This document shows, in pieces, positions 44,943 to 54,234 of a DNA stretch of 64,000 nt. The stretch is taken from assembly GCF_018122625.2 (NCBI RefSeq), contig NZ_JAGQFT020000002.1:1-64000 (forward strand). Reading direction: 5' to 3'. The stretch's first letter is position 1. Each line of letters begins with the position of its first letter. This DNA comes from Coralloluteibacterium stylophorae. GTDB taxonomy: Bacteria > Pseudomonadota > Gammaproteobacteria > Xanthomonadales > Xanthomonadaceae. Below the pieces are notes generated by a model. It worked only from the letters and a program-made list of their open reading frames with translations, was not told the origin of the DNA and made no database searches. Both the position numbers and the translations under genes were made by a program.

Positions 44943-46700
44943 ATGCTGCCGCCCGATCTCGCCCCCTCCCGCCCGACGCTTCCGCCGCCGCCACCGCCGC
45001 CGGAGCCGCGCGCGGAGATCCAGGCCTACACGGCGCGGGCGGGCGATTCGCTCGAGAGCATCGCCCGCAGCTTCAAGGTCAGCGAGGCCGACCTGCGCGA
45101 GGCGAATCCGCAGGTGTTCGGCAACGTGCCGCCGGCGCTCGCGCACCCCGACCCGCAGATCGACCCCGGCACGGCGCTCACCATCCCGGCCGCGCCGATG
45201 AGCGCCCTGGTCGACGAGCCGCTCGACACCGGCTTCAACCCGACCTATCCCTCGTCCAACAGCGAGTACACCGTCGGCGCCGATGGCCAGACCGGCGGTG
45301 GGGCGCTGACCTGGAATCCCGGCGACGGCAGCGTCAAGCTCGGCGGCAGCCGGATCGCCACCCCGCCGGGACAGGCCGAGACCGCCGCCGTGCAGTGGGA
45401 GGCGCGCGCGGACACCGCGGTCACCCTCGGCCAGACCAACAAGGACGGCAACACCGAGGTCACGGTCGAGGTGCAGTACACCCAGAGCGTGGGTGTCGAG
45501 GCCGGGACCCGCACCAGCCGCGGCGTGGTCGAGGGCGAGGCCAGCGCCGGCGCCGGCGGGCGCGCGCGCTACAAGGTCACCCTGCCCGGCGAGAACCAGA
45601 ACCCCGAGCTCGCCGCGCGCATCAATCCGTTCGATCCGACCACCATCCCCGAGGGCGCGTCGGTGACCCTGGACGGGCAGAACTTCGTCCAGGGCGAGCT
45701 GGCGGGCTCGTTCCGCCACATCGGCACCGCGACCCGGGTCACCGAGGCCGCGGGCGCCAGCTATTCGGTGGAGCGGGTGGACGCCGACCACGTGCGGGTG
45801 ACCATGGGCCCGAACGCGGCGGTGGAGGCGTTCAACGGCGTCGGCCTGCGCTCGGACATCGCCACCGCCATGCTCGGCCGCCAGGACAATCTCGGCGACC
45901 AGGCCGTGGCGACCGCGACCTTCGACCTCTCCAGCGCCGACGGCCAGGCCGCCTACGCGCACTTCGTCGCCACCGGCGAGGTCGCGCACGAAACCGCCGG
46001 CGTCGGCGACGTGGCCACCATCGAGAAGCTGGACTACGCCTCGCAGACCCGGCTGCAGCTCGAGCTGGGACCGCTGTCGGCGGATCTCGCCGGCGCGCAG
46101 AACACCGGCGCCTTCGTCAGGACCACCTATCCCGACGGCTCGTCCGCGGTGACGATGGACCTGCGGTATTCCGGCAACGTGCCGCTGAGCGTGACCCAGC
46201 GCTTCGATGCCGAGGGTGTCGAGCTGGTCGACGAGCGCGCGTACGAATTCGAACTCAGCACCGACCACGACGTCGATCTGAGCTGGTGGGACAACCTCCT
46301 GGGCCGCAGCGACGCCGAGGCCGAGGCCGCGCTCGAGCAGTCGCATGCCGAGCTGCTGAACTGGGCGATCAACGGTGGCGCCACCGGTCCCGCCCACGTG
46401 CGTCCGGGCGAGACGGTGACGCTGCAGTTCAGCGAGGACCAGCTCGCCGCGCTGCTCGACCAGACGCGTACGGCCGCCGCCGCGAACGAGTCCGGCATGG
46501 ACGCCCTGGCGCTGCTGGCCGGCGGCGAGAACGGCATGCTGGCCAACGGCACGATGGATTTCGCCGTCGCGATGGCACGCAACCTCGGTGGCGACGACTA
46601 TGGCTTCGCCCAGCGCCTGTTCGACATCTCGCAGGGCGCCGACGGCGACCTCGGCGACCGCGGTGCGGTGCCGCTGGACGTGACGATCGAGCGCGACTGA
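44943..46700 (+). CDS. large LysM-domain protein of unknown function
   Basis: 585 residues. A Pro-rich N-terminus (residues 10-25) precedes a LysM domain (YTARAGDSLESIARSFKVSE, DLREANPQVF) at about 28-80. The remaining 500 residues have no domain I recognise. They are rich in beta-type segments (VTVEVQYTQSVGVEAGTRTS, YSVERVDADHVRVTMGPNAA) and few cysteines. No signal peptide or TM helix is seen, so peptidoglycan binding would need another export route. It lies between ahcY and metK on the opposite strand and shares a terminator with metK. Confidence 0.75.
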   Translation: MLPPDLAPSRPTLPPPPPPPEPRAEIQAYTARAGDSLESIARSFKVSEADLREANPQVFGNVPPALAHPDPQIDPGTALTIPAAPMSALVDEPLDTGFNPTYPSSNSEYTVGADGQTGGGALTWNPGDGSVKLGGSRIATPPGQAETAAVQWEARADTAVTLGQTNKDGNTEVTVEVQYTQSVGVEAGTRTSRGVVEGEASAGAGGRARYKVTLPGENQNPELAARINPFDPTTIPEGASVTLDGQNFVQGELAGSFRHIGTATRVTEAAGASYSVERVDADHVRVTMGPNAAVEAFNGVGLRSDIATAMLGRQDNLGDQAVATATFDLSSADGQAAYAHFVATGEVAHETAGVGDVATIEKLDYASQTRLQLELGPLSADLAGAQNTGAFVRTTYPDGSSAVTMDLRYSGNVPLSVTQRFDAEGVELVDERAYEFELSTDHDVDLSWWDNLLGRSDAEAEAALEQSHAELLNWAINGGATGPAHVRPGETVTLQFSEDQLAALLDQTRTAAAANESGMDALALLAGGENGMLANGTMDFAVAMARNLGGDDYGFAQRLFDISQGADGDLGDRGAVPLDVTIERD

Positions 46701-46719
46701 CGCCGCGACGGGTGGATGG

Positions 46720-46742
46720 GTCGCGGCTGGAGCCGCTCCTGC
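46720..46742. repeat. GGAGCGGCTTCAGCCGCGAC-type repeat, inverted single copy
   Basis: The sequence GTCGCGGCTGGAGCCGCTCC from 46720 is an inverted, slightly changed copy of the repeat seen at 35153 and 36538. It sits between the LysM gene and the terminator. Confidence 0.7.
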
Positions 46743-46770
46743 GAAGCCGTCGTGCCGGGCGCGACACAAT

Positions 46771-46802
46771 GCAGAACGGGCCGCTTGCGCGGCCCGTTCT
46801 GC
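46771..46802. terminator. bidirectional terminator between LysM gene and metK
   Basis: GCAGAACGGGCCGC, loop TTGC, then the exact complement: a perfect 14-base stem. It lies between the convergent LysM gene (stop 46698-46700) and metK (stop at 46831) and can serve both. There is no long T-tract on either side. Confidence 0.75.
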
Positions 46803-46830
46803 GTTCCGGTCATGCCCGTCGCGGGGACGG

Positions 46831-48042
46831 TCAGCCGAGCTTCGCCGCCTCGCGCAGCTCCGCGGCCTTGTCGGTCTTCTCCCAGGAGAAGGCGGTGGCG
46901 GTGCGGGTGTTGCCGGCGCCGTCGACGTAGCTCACTTCCTTGGGCTTGCGGCCGAAATGGCCATAGGCCGCGGTCTGCTGGTAGACCGGGTGCACCAGGT
47001 CGAGCATCTGGATGATGCCGTAGGGGCGCAGGTCGAAATGGCGGCGGATCAGCTTCTCGATCTTGTGGTCCTCGATGCGCCCGGTGCCGAAGGTGGTCAC
47101 CGAGATCGAGGTCGGCTCGGCCACGCCGATGGCGTAGGAGACCTGCACCTCGCAGCGGTCGGCCAGGCCGGCGGCGACCACGTTCTTGGCCACGTAGCGT
47201 GCGGCGTAGGCGGCCGAGCGGTCGACCTTGGACGGGTCCTTGCCCGAGAACGCGCCGCCGCCGTGGCGCGCCCAGCCACCGTAGGTGTCGACGATGATCT
47301 TGCGCCCGGTGAGGCCGCAGTCGCCGACCGGGCCGCCGATGATGAACTTGCCGGTCGGGTTGATGTGGAACTTGGTGCCCTTGTGCAGCCACTTCTCGGG
47401 CAGCACCGGCCTGATGATGTGCTCGCGCACCGCCTCGATCAGCTCCTTCTGCTTCACGCCCGGGTCGTGCTGGGTGGACAGCACGATGGCGTCGATGCCC
47501 GCGACCTTGCCGTCCTCGTAGCGCAGGGTGACCTGCGACTTCGCGTCCGGGCGCAGCCAGGGCAGCGGCGAGTTCTTCTTCTTGCGGATCTTCGCCTGCT
47601 GCTCGACCAGGCGGTGCGAGTAGTGGATCGCCGCCGGCATGAAGTCGGGCGTCTCATTGGTGGCGTAGCCGAACATCAGGCCCTGGTCGCCGGCGCCCTG
47701 TTCCTCGGGCTTCTTGCGGTCGACGCCCTGGTTGATGTCGGGCGACTGCTTGCCGATCAGGTTGAGCACGCCGCAGGTCTCGCCGTCGAAGCCGACCTGC
47801 GAGCTGTTGTAGCCGATGTCCAGGATCACCTTGCGGGTGAGCGCCTCCAGGTCGACCCAGGCGCTGGTCGAGATCTCGCCGGCGACGATCGCCACGCCCG
47901 TCTTCACCAGCGTCTCGCAGGCCACGCGCGCGCGCGCGTCCTGGGCGAGGATGGCGTCGAGCACCGCGTCGGAGATCTGGTCGGCGATCTTGTCGGGATG
48001 GCCTTCGGAGACGGATTCGGAGGTGAAGAGGTAGCTGCTCAT
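46831..48042 (-). CDS. metK: S-adenosylmethionine synthetase
   Basis: 403-residue cytosolic enzyme that makes S-adenosylmethionine from methionine and ATP. Signatures: [36 protein letters not shown], the P-loop-like [19 protein letters not shown], and [17 protein letters not shown]. Length and start ([14 protein letters not shown]) match the family exactly. Same strand as ahcY, about 2.1 kb away, so the methyl cycle genes are clustered though not in one operon. A short hairpin in the leader at 48088-48111 has unknown meaning. Confidence 0.97.
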   Translation of the reverse strand: MSSYLFTSESVSEGHPDKIADQISDAVLDAILAQDARARVACETLVKTGVAIVAGEISTSAWVDLEALTRKVILDIGYNSSQVGFDGETCGVLNLIGKQSPDINQGVDRKKPEEQGAGDQGLMFGYATNETPDFMPAAIHYSHRLVEQQAKIRKKKNSPLPWLRPDAKSQVTLRYEDGKVAGIDAIVLSTQHDPGVKQKELIEAVREHIIRPVLPEKWLHKGTKFHINPTGKFIIGGPVGDCGLTGRKIIVDTYGGWARHGGGAFSGKDPSKVDRSAAYAARYVAKNVVAAGLADRCEVQVSYAIGVAEPTSISVTTFGTGRIEDHKIEKLIRRHFDLRPYGIIQMLDLVHPVYQQTAAYGHFGRKPKEVSYVDGAGNTRTATAFSWEKTDKAAELREAAKLG

Positions 48043-48087
48043 CGGGTTTCGGCCTGCTCCAACGAAAGGGAAGGGCGGATGCGTTGT

Positions 48088-48111
48088 ATCCCTCGATTCG
48101 GATGGAGGGAT
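48088..48111. other. hairpin in the metK leader
   Basis: ATCCCTC (48088-48094) and GAGGGAT (48105-48111) form a 7-base stem with a 10-base loop, about 45 bases upstream of the metK ATG. No known SAM riboswitch class was recognised around it. It may be a local leader structure or a terminator for the + strand, where TTTT follows. Confidence 0.35.
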
Positions 48112-48289
48112 TTTGAAGGCCGCGCATCATACACGCGGGTTTTCGAGTATGCATGCCGGGCGTTAAGCCTTCATGCGGTTGCCGCGCAGGCGCGCTCCGC
48201 CCGCGCTGTCATCGCCCTTACCCACGGCTGCAACGCGCGCGTCGTTCCGATCCCGCAGGCTTCGGTCGGGTTCGCAAGGGGAGCGGGCG

Positions 48290-50002
48290 ATGCTGGAGAT
48301 CGAGGCGCGGCTGGAGGCGCGGTTTCCGCAGTGGTTCCGGGGCCGGCGCGCGCACGTGGCGCGGCCGCTGGTCCGCGGCCTGCAGCGCTGGTCGCGGCTG
48401 GACGAGATCGAGACCTTCCTCGCCGCCTGCACGGGGCTGCGCGACGACGCCTTCCTCGAGGCCGCGCTCGACTTCCTGCAGGTGCGCTACAGCGTCGACC
48501 ACGTCGAGCGTCGCCGCATTCCTGTGTGCGGACGCCTGCTGATCGTCGCCAACCATCCCTCCGGCGCGGTCGATGCGCTCGCGCTGCTGCACCACGTGCG
48601 CAGCGTGCGCCGCGACGTGCGCATCGTCGCCAACGACCTGCTGACGATGTGCGCCAACCTCGAATCGCTGCTGCTGCCGGTGCGCATGCTCGGCGGCGTG
48701 CCGCAGGCCTCGAGCCTGAAGGCGATCGAGGCGGCGCTGGCCGAGGAGCAGTGCGTGATCGTGTTTCCCGCCGGCGAGGTCTCGCGGCTGGGCGTCGGCG
48801 GCATCGCCGACGGGCGCTGGCGCCGCGGCTTCCTGCGCTTCGCGCGCGCCTCCGGGGCGCCGGTGCTGCCGGTGCGGATCGAGGCGCGGAATTCCGCGCT
48901 GTTCTATGGCGTGTCGGCGGTGTTCCGCCCGGCCGGGACGGCGCTGCTGGCGCGCGAGATGATGCTGCGGCGCGCGCGGCCGGTGGTGCTGCGGATCGGC
49001 GAGGCGATGCACCTGCCCGAGGGCGTTCCGCCCGAGCGGGCGGTGCGCGAGGTGCGGCGTGCGCTGCACCGCATCGGCACGCGGCGCGAGACGCGCCCGG
49101 CACCCGGGCCGGCTCCGCTGGCCGCCGCGGTCGAGCCGGCGCTGCTGCGTCGCCACGTCGCGGCGCTGGCGCTGCTCGGGCGCACCTTCGACGGCAAGGA
49201 GATCCGTGCCGGCCGGCTGGCGATGGGCTCGCCGCTGCTGCGTGAGGTCGGGCGCCTGCGCGAGGCGACCTTCCGCGCGGTGGGCGAGGGCACCCTGCGC
49301 GCGCTCGACCTCGACGTCTACGACGCCTGGTACGAGCACATCGTGCTGTGGGACGCGGCGGCGCAGCGCGTGGCCGGCGCGTATCGCGTCGCCCACGGCG
49401 GCCGGGTGCTGGAGGCGCGCGGCCTCGCCGGCCTCTACACCGCGTCGCTGTTCGACTACGCGCCGGCGATGCAGGCGCGGATCCGCCAAGGGGTCGAACT
49501 CGGGCGCAGCTTCATGGTGCAGGACTACTGGGGCAGTCGCAGCATCGACTACCTGTGGCAGGGCATCGGCGCGTGGCTGGCGCGGCATCCGGACGTGCGC
49601 TGGCTGTTCGGCTCGGTGTCGATCAGCGCGGCGCTGCCGGTCGCCGCACGCGAGCAGATCGTCGCCTACTACGCGCGCTACCACGGCGACGGCGAAACCC
49701 ACGCGCGGCCGCTCAATCCCTTCGCCTACCGCGAGGCGCCGCCGGAGTTCGGGCCGCTCGACGCCGACACCGCGCTCGGCGTGCTCCGCGCCAATCTCGC
49801 CGCACAGGGTGCGGCGCTGCCGATGCTCTACAGGCAGTACGTCGACCTGTGCGAGCCGGGCGGCGCCCGCTTCCTCGCCTTCGGGGTCGACGCCGCCTTC
49901 AGCGATGCGATCGACGGGCTGATCGAGCTCGACCTGACCCGCCTCAAGCCCCGCAAGCGCAGCCGCTACCTCGGCCAGCCCGCTCCAGGAATCGCCGCAT
50001 GA
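48290..50002 (+). CDS. bifunctional acyltransferase (OlsF-like ornithine lipid synthase candidate)
   Basis: 570 residues with two domains. The N-terminal half is a PlsC-type O-acyltransferase with NHPSGAVD (His89, Asp95), VFPAGEVSR and VLPVRIEARNS. The C-terminal half from about residue 300 is a GNAT-like acyl-ACP N-acyltransferase of the OlsB/hemolysin type: VAGAYRVAHGG, YTASLFDYAP, ELGRSFMVQDYWGSRSIDYLW. This order matches OlsF, which makes ornithine lipids in one protein. ATG 48290 has AAGGGGAG upstream. The next gene overlaps its stop by 4 bases. Ornithine as the acceptor is an inference. Confidence 0.82.
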   Translation: MLEIEARLEARFPQWFRGRRAHVARPLVRGLQRWSRLDEIETFLAACTGLRDDAFLEAALDFLQVRYSVDHVERRRIPVCGRLLIVANHPSGAVDALALLHHVRSVRRDVRIVANDLLTMCANLESLLLPVRMLGGVPQASSLKAIEAALAEEQCVIVFPAGEVSRLGVGGIADGRWRRGFLRFARASGAPVLPVRIEARNSALFYGVSAVFRPAGTALLAREMMLRRARPVVLRIGEAMHLPEGVPPERAVREVRRALHRIGTRRETRPAPGPAPLAAAVEPALLRRHVAALALLGRTFDGKEIRAGRLAMGSPLLREVGRLREATFRAVGEGTLRALDLDVYDAWYEHIVLWDAAAQRVAGAYRVAHGGRVLEARGLAGLYTASLFDYAPAMQARIRQGVELGRSFMVQDYWGSRSIDYLWQGIGAWLARHPDVRWLFGSVSISAALPVAAREQIVAYYARYHGDGETHARPLNPFAYREAPPEFGPLDADTALGVLRANLAAQGAALPMLYRQYVDLCEPGGARFLAFGVDAAFSDAIDGLIELDLTRLKPRKRSRYLGQPAPGIAA

Positions 50003-50811
50003 CCACGATCGCCGTCCTTCCGCCGCGCCGTCGCGCCGTCTTCGTCTCCGACATCCACCTGGGATCGCGGCACTGCCACGCCGCCGAGCTCGCCACCTTC
50101 CTCGGGCGCCTGCGCTGCGACCGGCTCTACCTGGTCGGTGACGTGGTCGACCTGTGGTGGATGGCCGAGCGCCGTGCGGCCTGGGGTGCGGCGCAGCAGC
50201 GCGTGGTCGAGGCGCTCGACGCGCTCGCCCGCGGCGGCACCGAAATCATCTACGTCCCCGGCAACCACGACCGCGCCGCGCGCCGCCTGTGCGGACTGCT
50301 GCTGCCGCGCGCGCAGGTGCGCCGGCGCGCGATCCATACCACCGCGGACGGTCGTCGGCTGCTGGTGGTGCACGGCGACGACTACGACCACCTGACCCAG
50401 TTCGGCGGCCTGCAGGAGCGCATCGGCGACTGGCTGTACGAGTGGATCCTGACCGGCAACGGCCTGGCCAATCGCCTGCGCCGCCGCTTCGGCCTGCGCT
50501 ACTGGTCGCTGGCCGATTTCCTCAAGCGCCGCAGCGAGGCGGCCGAGCGCTACATCGGGCGCTTCGTCGACGCCGGGCTCGCCGACGTCGCGCGGCGTGG
50601 GCTCGACGGCATCGTCTGCGGCCACATCCACCGAGCCGGACTGGTCGAGACCGACGGCCTGGTCTACGCCAACGACGGCGACTGGGTGGAATCGCTGACC
50701 GCCCTGGTCGAGGAGCCCGACGGTCGCCTGCGCCTGGTCACCCACCTGGACGAGACGCTCGCCGAGGTCGCGCCGCGGCGCGCCGAGCGCGCCTACGCCG
50801 CCGCGGCCTGA
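49999..50811 (+). CDS. LpxH-like metallophosphoesterase
   Basis: 270-residue calcineurin-type phosphoesterase with all metal motifs: VSDIHLGSRH, GDVVDLWW, GNHDRAAR, VHGDDYD and CGHIHRAG. It is like UDP-2,3-diacylglucosamine diphosphatase (LpxH) and its paralogues. The extra region WILTGNGLANRLRRRFGLRYW is typical of the LpxH-like paralogue group seen next to lipid genes. It starts at ATG 49999, overlapping the acyltransferase stop, so it probably acts in the same lipid pathway. True LpxH may be encoded elsewhere. Confidence 0.87.
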   Translation: MTTIAVLPPRRRAVFVSDIHLGSRHCHAAELATFLGRLRCDRLYLVGDVVDLWWMAERRAAWGAAQQRVVEALDALARGGTEIIYVPGNHDRAARRLCGLLLPRAQVRRRAIHTTADGRRLLVVHGDDYDHLTQFGGLQERIGDWLYEWILTGNGLANRLRRRFGLRYWSLADFLKRRSEAAERYIGRFVDAGLADVARRGLDGIVCGHIHRAGLVETDGLVYANDGDWVESLTALVEEPDGRLRLVTHLDETLAEVAPRRAERAYAAAA

Positions 50812-50845
50812 GCCGGCGGGCACCATCCCCGCGTAGCATGGGCGG

Positions 50846-51901
50846 ATGGATTCGCTGACCCAGATCGTCCTCGGCAGTACCGTCGCCGCCCTCGCGGTGC
50901 CCGCCCGTCATCGCCGTGCCGCGCTCGTCGCCGGCGCGGTGCTGGGCACCCTGCCCGACCTCGACGCGCTGCCGCTGATGCTCGTCGACGACCCGGTGCT
51001 GCGGATGACCTGGCATCGCGGGCCCTCGCATTCGCTTCTCGTGCTGCCCCTGGTCGGCTGGCTCGCCTGGGCGCTGCTGGCGCGGTTCTCCGAACGCGTG
51101 CGCGAGGCGCCGCGGCGCTGGCTGGCGGCGGTGATGCTCGCCCTGCTCACGCATCCGCTGCTGGACGCGTTCACCGTCTACGGCACGCAGCTGTTCTGGC
51201 CGATCCCGAGCCGGCCGGTGATGGGCTCGAGCGTGTTCATCATCGACCCGGCCTACACCCTGCCGCTGCTCGTCGGTGTCGCGATCGCCGCCTTCGCCGG
51301 CGCACGGCGGCTCGCGCACCGCGCGCTGCTGGCCGGCGCTGTGCTGAGCAGCGCCTACCTGGGCTGGTCGCTGGCGGCCAAGGCCATGGTCGACGCCGCG
51401 GCCTCGCGCGCGCTGGCCGCGCAGGGGCTGGGCGATGCGCCGCGTTTCTCGGTGCCGACGCCGTTCAACACCCTGCTGTGGCGGGTGGTGGCGATGACTC
51501 CGGACGGGTTCGTCGAGGGCGAACGCTCGCTGGTCGCCGACGCCGGCCCGATGCGCTTCCGCCGCCACGATTCGGATACCGCCGCGCTCGCCGCGGCCCG
51601 CGACGTGCCTGCGGTGCGGCGCCTGACCTGGTTCAACCACGGCTTCGAGAAGGCCGAGGTGGAGGAGGGGCGCCTGGTCCTGTCCGACCTGCGCATGGGC
51701 CAGGAGCCGGACTACACCTTCCGCTTCGCCGTCGCACGCCGCGACGGGGAGGCGTGGACGGCGATCCCGCCGGAACAGCTACGCGCCTCGATGCGCATGC
51801 GCGGCGGCTTCGACGCGCTATGGACGCGGATCTGGCACGAGCCGCAGGCGCAGGCGCCGGGAACCGAGCGCAGCGCTCAGTCGCTGTCGTCGCCGAGGTA
51901 G
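50846..51901 (+). CDS. YdjM-like membrane-bound metal-dependent hydrolase
   Basis: 351-residue inner-membrane protein of the YdjM/DUF457 family. The N-terminal half has about five TM helices and the conserved acidic and histidine residues GTLPDLDALP, HRGPSHSLLVLP and LTHPLLDAFTVYG. The C-terminal 150 residues are a soluble extension. E. coli YdjM is LexA-regulated, but no LexA site is seen here. Start 50846 fits the family (MDSLTQIVLG). Its 3' end overlaps the converging channel gene by 25 bases. Confidence 0.85.
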   Translation: MDSLTQIVLGSTVAALAVPARHRRAALVAGAVLGTLPDLDALPLMLVDDPVLRMTWHRGPSHSLLVLPLVGWLAWALLARFSERVREAPRRWLAAVMLALLTHPLLDAFTVYGTQLFWPIPSRPVMGSSVFIIDPAYTLPLLVGVAIAAFAGARRLAHRALLAGAVLSSAYLGWSLAAKAMVDAAASRALAAQGLGDAPRFSVPTPFNTLLWRVVAMTPDGFVEGERSLVADAGPMRFRRHDSDTAALAAARDVPAVRRLTWFNHGFEKAEVEEGRLVLSDLRMGQEPDYTFRFAVARRDGEAWTAIPPEQLRASMRMRGGFDALWTRIWHEPQAQAPGTERSAQSLSSPR

Positions 51902-52968
51902 CGCGCGCGGCGGAGGTTCCAGTCCGGCGCGTTGATGCGCGCGAGCAGGGCCTCGTTGAGCGGTTCGCGCAGGGGACTGCCGGTGGGCAGGGCGAAGGCG
52001 TAGTCCTGGCGTTCGAGCGTCAGCGGCAGGACCTCCAGCGCGCTGCCGGTGCGCTGGGCGATGGTCCAGCGCAGCAGCGGCGCGTCGTAGACCACCGCGT
52101 CGGTGGCGTCGGTGCCGAGCCGCTCGAGCGCGGCGTCGAGATCGGGCGTCTCCTCGAACGCGAAGCCGCGCCGCTGCAGCCATTGCGCGCTGGTGGTCGC
52201 CGCCAGGCTGGTGACGCGCGCGGTGGCGAGGTCGTCGGCGCTGCGGATCCGCGTCGAGAGCTGGCCGACGGTGAGCGCGCTGGTGATCGCGGCGGTGAAC
52301 GTCGACACGATGATCAGCGCCGCGAACATCCACAGCAGGCCGACGATGCGTCCGCCGAGCGTCGCCGGCGCCTTGTCGCCGTAACCGACCGTGGTCATGG
52401 TCACCGCCGCCCACCAGAAGCCCGAGCCGATGCCGCGCGCGGGCGTGCCGCCGAACTGCGCCGCGTTGCGGCGGCGCTCGAACAGCCAGGTGAGGGTGCC
52501 GATCGCCAGCAGCAGGGCGCCGAGCGCGAGCAGCACCTTGAGGAAGGCCAGCGAGAAGAACGCGCGCGCCACCGCGACCCAGCCGGCGCTCTGCTGGCTG
52601 CGCACGGCGACGCCGAGGCCGGAGCTGGTGATCGGATGGCTGAAGTCCATCCGCTCCTCGCGCGCCGAGGTGGCGGTGATCGCGCCGATGGCGACGTCCA
52701 CCTCGCCGGCGCTCACCGCACCGAGCAGGGCCGGCAGGTCGTAGCTGCGGAACTCGTAGCGCCAGCCGTGCTCGGCGGCGATCTCCCGCCACAGGTCGAT
52801 CGACAGGCCGGCGTAGCCGTCGCCGCGTTCGATCACGAACGGCGGTGCCGGCTTGATCCCCACCACCAGCGTGCGCGCGTCATCCGACGGCGCGTCGGCC
52901 TGTGCCAGCGCGGCGCCTGCTGGCATCAGCACGACGACGAGCAGGAGGAGGCAGCGGACGAAGAGCAT
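51877..52968 (-). CDS. GluR0-like ligand-gated potassium channel
   Basis: 363 residues. The signal peptide ([16 protein letters not shown]) is followed by the first lobe of a periplasmic amino-acid-binding domain ([38 protein letters not shown]). TM1 is [21 protein letters not shown], the pore loop MTTVGYGD (TVGYGD at 193-198) is a potassium selectivity filter, and TM2 is [21 protein letters not shown]. The second ligand lobe follows. This is the prokaryotic glutamate-receptor layout. ATG 52968 places the signal peptide at the N-terminus. The ligand is probably an amino acid, which is inference. Confidence 0.9.
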   Translation of the reverse strand: MLFVRCLLLLVVVLMPAGAALAQADAPSDDARTLVVGIKPAPPFVIERGDGYAGLSIDLWREIAAEHGWRYEFRSYDLPALLGAVSAGEVDVAIGAITATSAREERMDFSHPITSSGLGVAVRSQQSAGWVAVARAFFSLAFLKVLLALGALLLAIGTLTWLFERRRNAAQFGGTPARGIGSGFWWAAVTMTTVGYGDKAPATLGGRIVGLLWMFAALIIVSTFTAAITSALTVGQLSTRIRSADDLATARVTSLAATTSAQWLQRRGFAFEETPDLDAALERLGTDATDAVVYDAPLLRWTIAQRTGSALEVLPLTLERQDYAFALPTGSPLREPLNEALLARINAPDWNLRRARYLGDDSD

Positions 52969-53047
52969 TGCGGCGGGATCCGTTCGGCCGCTCCATGGCG
53001 GAGCGCGGCCGGCCACCTTAACGCGATGCACGCTCGGCGCCGGCGGC

Positions 53048-54034
53048 TCAGGCGGCCATCGGTTCGATCGCGGCGAGGCGCTCGAAGTAGTCGCGGGTCA
53101 GCGCGATCTGTTCGTCCGCGCTCTCGGCGCGGTTGACGACCGCGCGGAAGCCGGCGTTCTCCGGCCGGTCCTTGGCGTACCAGCCGAGGTGCTTACGCGC
53201 GATGCGCACGCCCATGCGCTCGCCGTAGAAGGCGTGCAGCGCCTCGAGGTGGCCGATCAGGATGGCGCCGACCGCTGCCGCCGACGGCGGCGGCAGGCGT
53301 TCACCGGTGGCGAGGTGGTGCGCGATTTCGCGGAAGATCCACGGCCGGCCCTGCGCGGCGCGGCCGACCATCACCGCGTCGGCGCCGGTGTGGCGCAGCA
53401 CGTGGGCCGCCTTCTCCGGCGAATCGACGTCGCCGTTGGCGATGACCGGGATCGACAGCGCAGCCTTGATCGCGGCGATCGTGTCGTACTCGGCCGAGCC
53501 GGTGTAGTGCTGGTCGCGGGTGCGCCCGTGCACCGTGAGCGCGGCGATGCCGGCATCCTCGGCGATGCGCGCGATCGCGGGCGCGTTGCGGTGCGCCGCG
53601 TCCCAGCCGGTGCGGATCTTGAGCGTCACCGGCACGTCCACCGCCGCGACCACGGCGGTGACGATGCGCCGCACCAGGTCCTCGTCGCGCATCAGCGCCG
53701 AGCCGGCCCAGGCGTTGCACACCTTCTTCGCCGGGCAGCCCATGTTGATGTCGACGATCTGCGCGCCGTGCGCGACGTTGTGCCGCGCCGCGGCCGCCAG
53801 CTGCTCCGGCTCGGTGCCGGCGATCTGCACGCTCACCGGCGCCGGCTCGCCCTCGTGGTCCATGCGGTGCCGCGATTTGGCCGTGTCCCAGAAGCGCGGA
53901 TCGGCCGTCGTCATCTCCGACACCGCCAGCCCCGCACCCATCCGCTTGCACAGCAGCCGGAACGGCTTGTCGGTGACGCCGGCCATGGGCGCGAGGATCA
54001 CGCGCGGGGCGATGGGGTGGGGGCCGAGGTGCAT
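53048..54034 (-). CDS. dusB: tRNA-dihydrouridine synthase B
   Basis: 328-residue FMN enzyme that reduces uridine to dihydrouridine in tRNA D-loops. Motifs: [29 protein letters not shown] with the catalytic cysteine, [12 protein letters not shown], and [12 protein letters not shown] for FMN phosphate. ATG 54034 ([12 protein letters not shown]) is the family start. The frame is open further up through the heptamer array at 54074-54213, giving a Pro/Ser-rich extension that should not be counted. Upstream genes on the same strand are the sugar kinase and nupC. Confidence 0.93.
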   Translation of the reverse strand: MHLGPHPIAPRVILAPMAGVTDKPFRLLCKRMGAGLAVSEMTTADPRFWDTAKSRHRMDHEGEPAPVSVQIAGTEPEQLAAAARHNVAHGAQIVDINMGCPAKKVCNAWAGSALMRDEDLVRRIVTAVVAAVDVPVTLKIRTGWDAAHRNAPAIARIAEDAGIAALTVHGRTRDQHYTGSAEYDTIAAIKAALSIPVIANGDVDSPEKAAHVLRHTGADAVMVGRAAQGRPWIFREIAHHLATGERLPPPSAAAVGAILIGHLEALHAFYGERMGVRIARKHLGWYAKDRPENAGFRAVVNRAESADEQIALTRDYFERLAAIEPMAA

Positions 54035-54073
54035 GGGGGTGGGGCGGGAATGGGGTTGGGTGGAGCGGGAAGG

Positions 54074-54213
54074 GGGAGTCGGGAATCGGGAATCGGGAAT
54101 CGGGAACAGGGAACAGGGACCTGGGACCTGGGACCTGGGACCTGGGACCTGGGACCTGGGAACTGGGAACTGGGAACTGGGAACTGGGAACTGGGAACTG
54201 GGAACTGGGAGTT
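54074..54213. repeat. 20-unit heptamer array upstream of dusB
   Basis: Twenty perfect-length 7-base units in blocks: GGGAGTC once, GGGAATC three times, GGGAACA twice, GGGACCT six times, GGGAACT seven times, GGGAGTT once. All share GGGA, and each block is internally identical, as expected from stepwise slippage or unequal crossover. It lies between the kinase stop (54235) and dusB start (54034). Smaller relatives are at 1-28 and 35087-35128. Confidence 0.92.
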
Positions 54214-54234
54214 TCCGGAGGCTTGGCGCGTGCG

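Noticed and set aside
48043-48289. SAM riboswitch upstream of metK
   Set aside because: Only a 7-base stem is seen. No conserved core of known SAM riboswitch classes was recognised.
54074-54213. CRISPR array
   Set aside because: The units are 7 bases with no spacers, and no cas genes are present.
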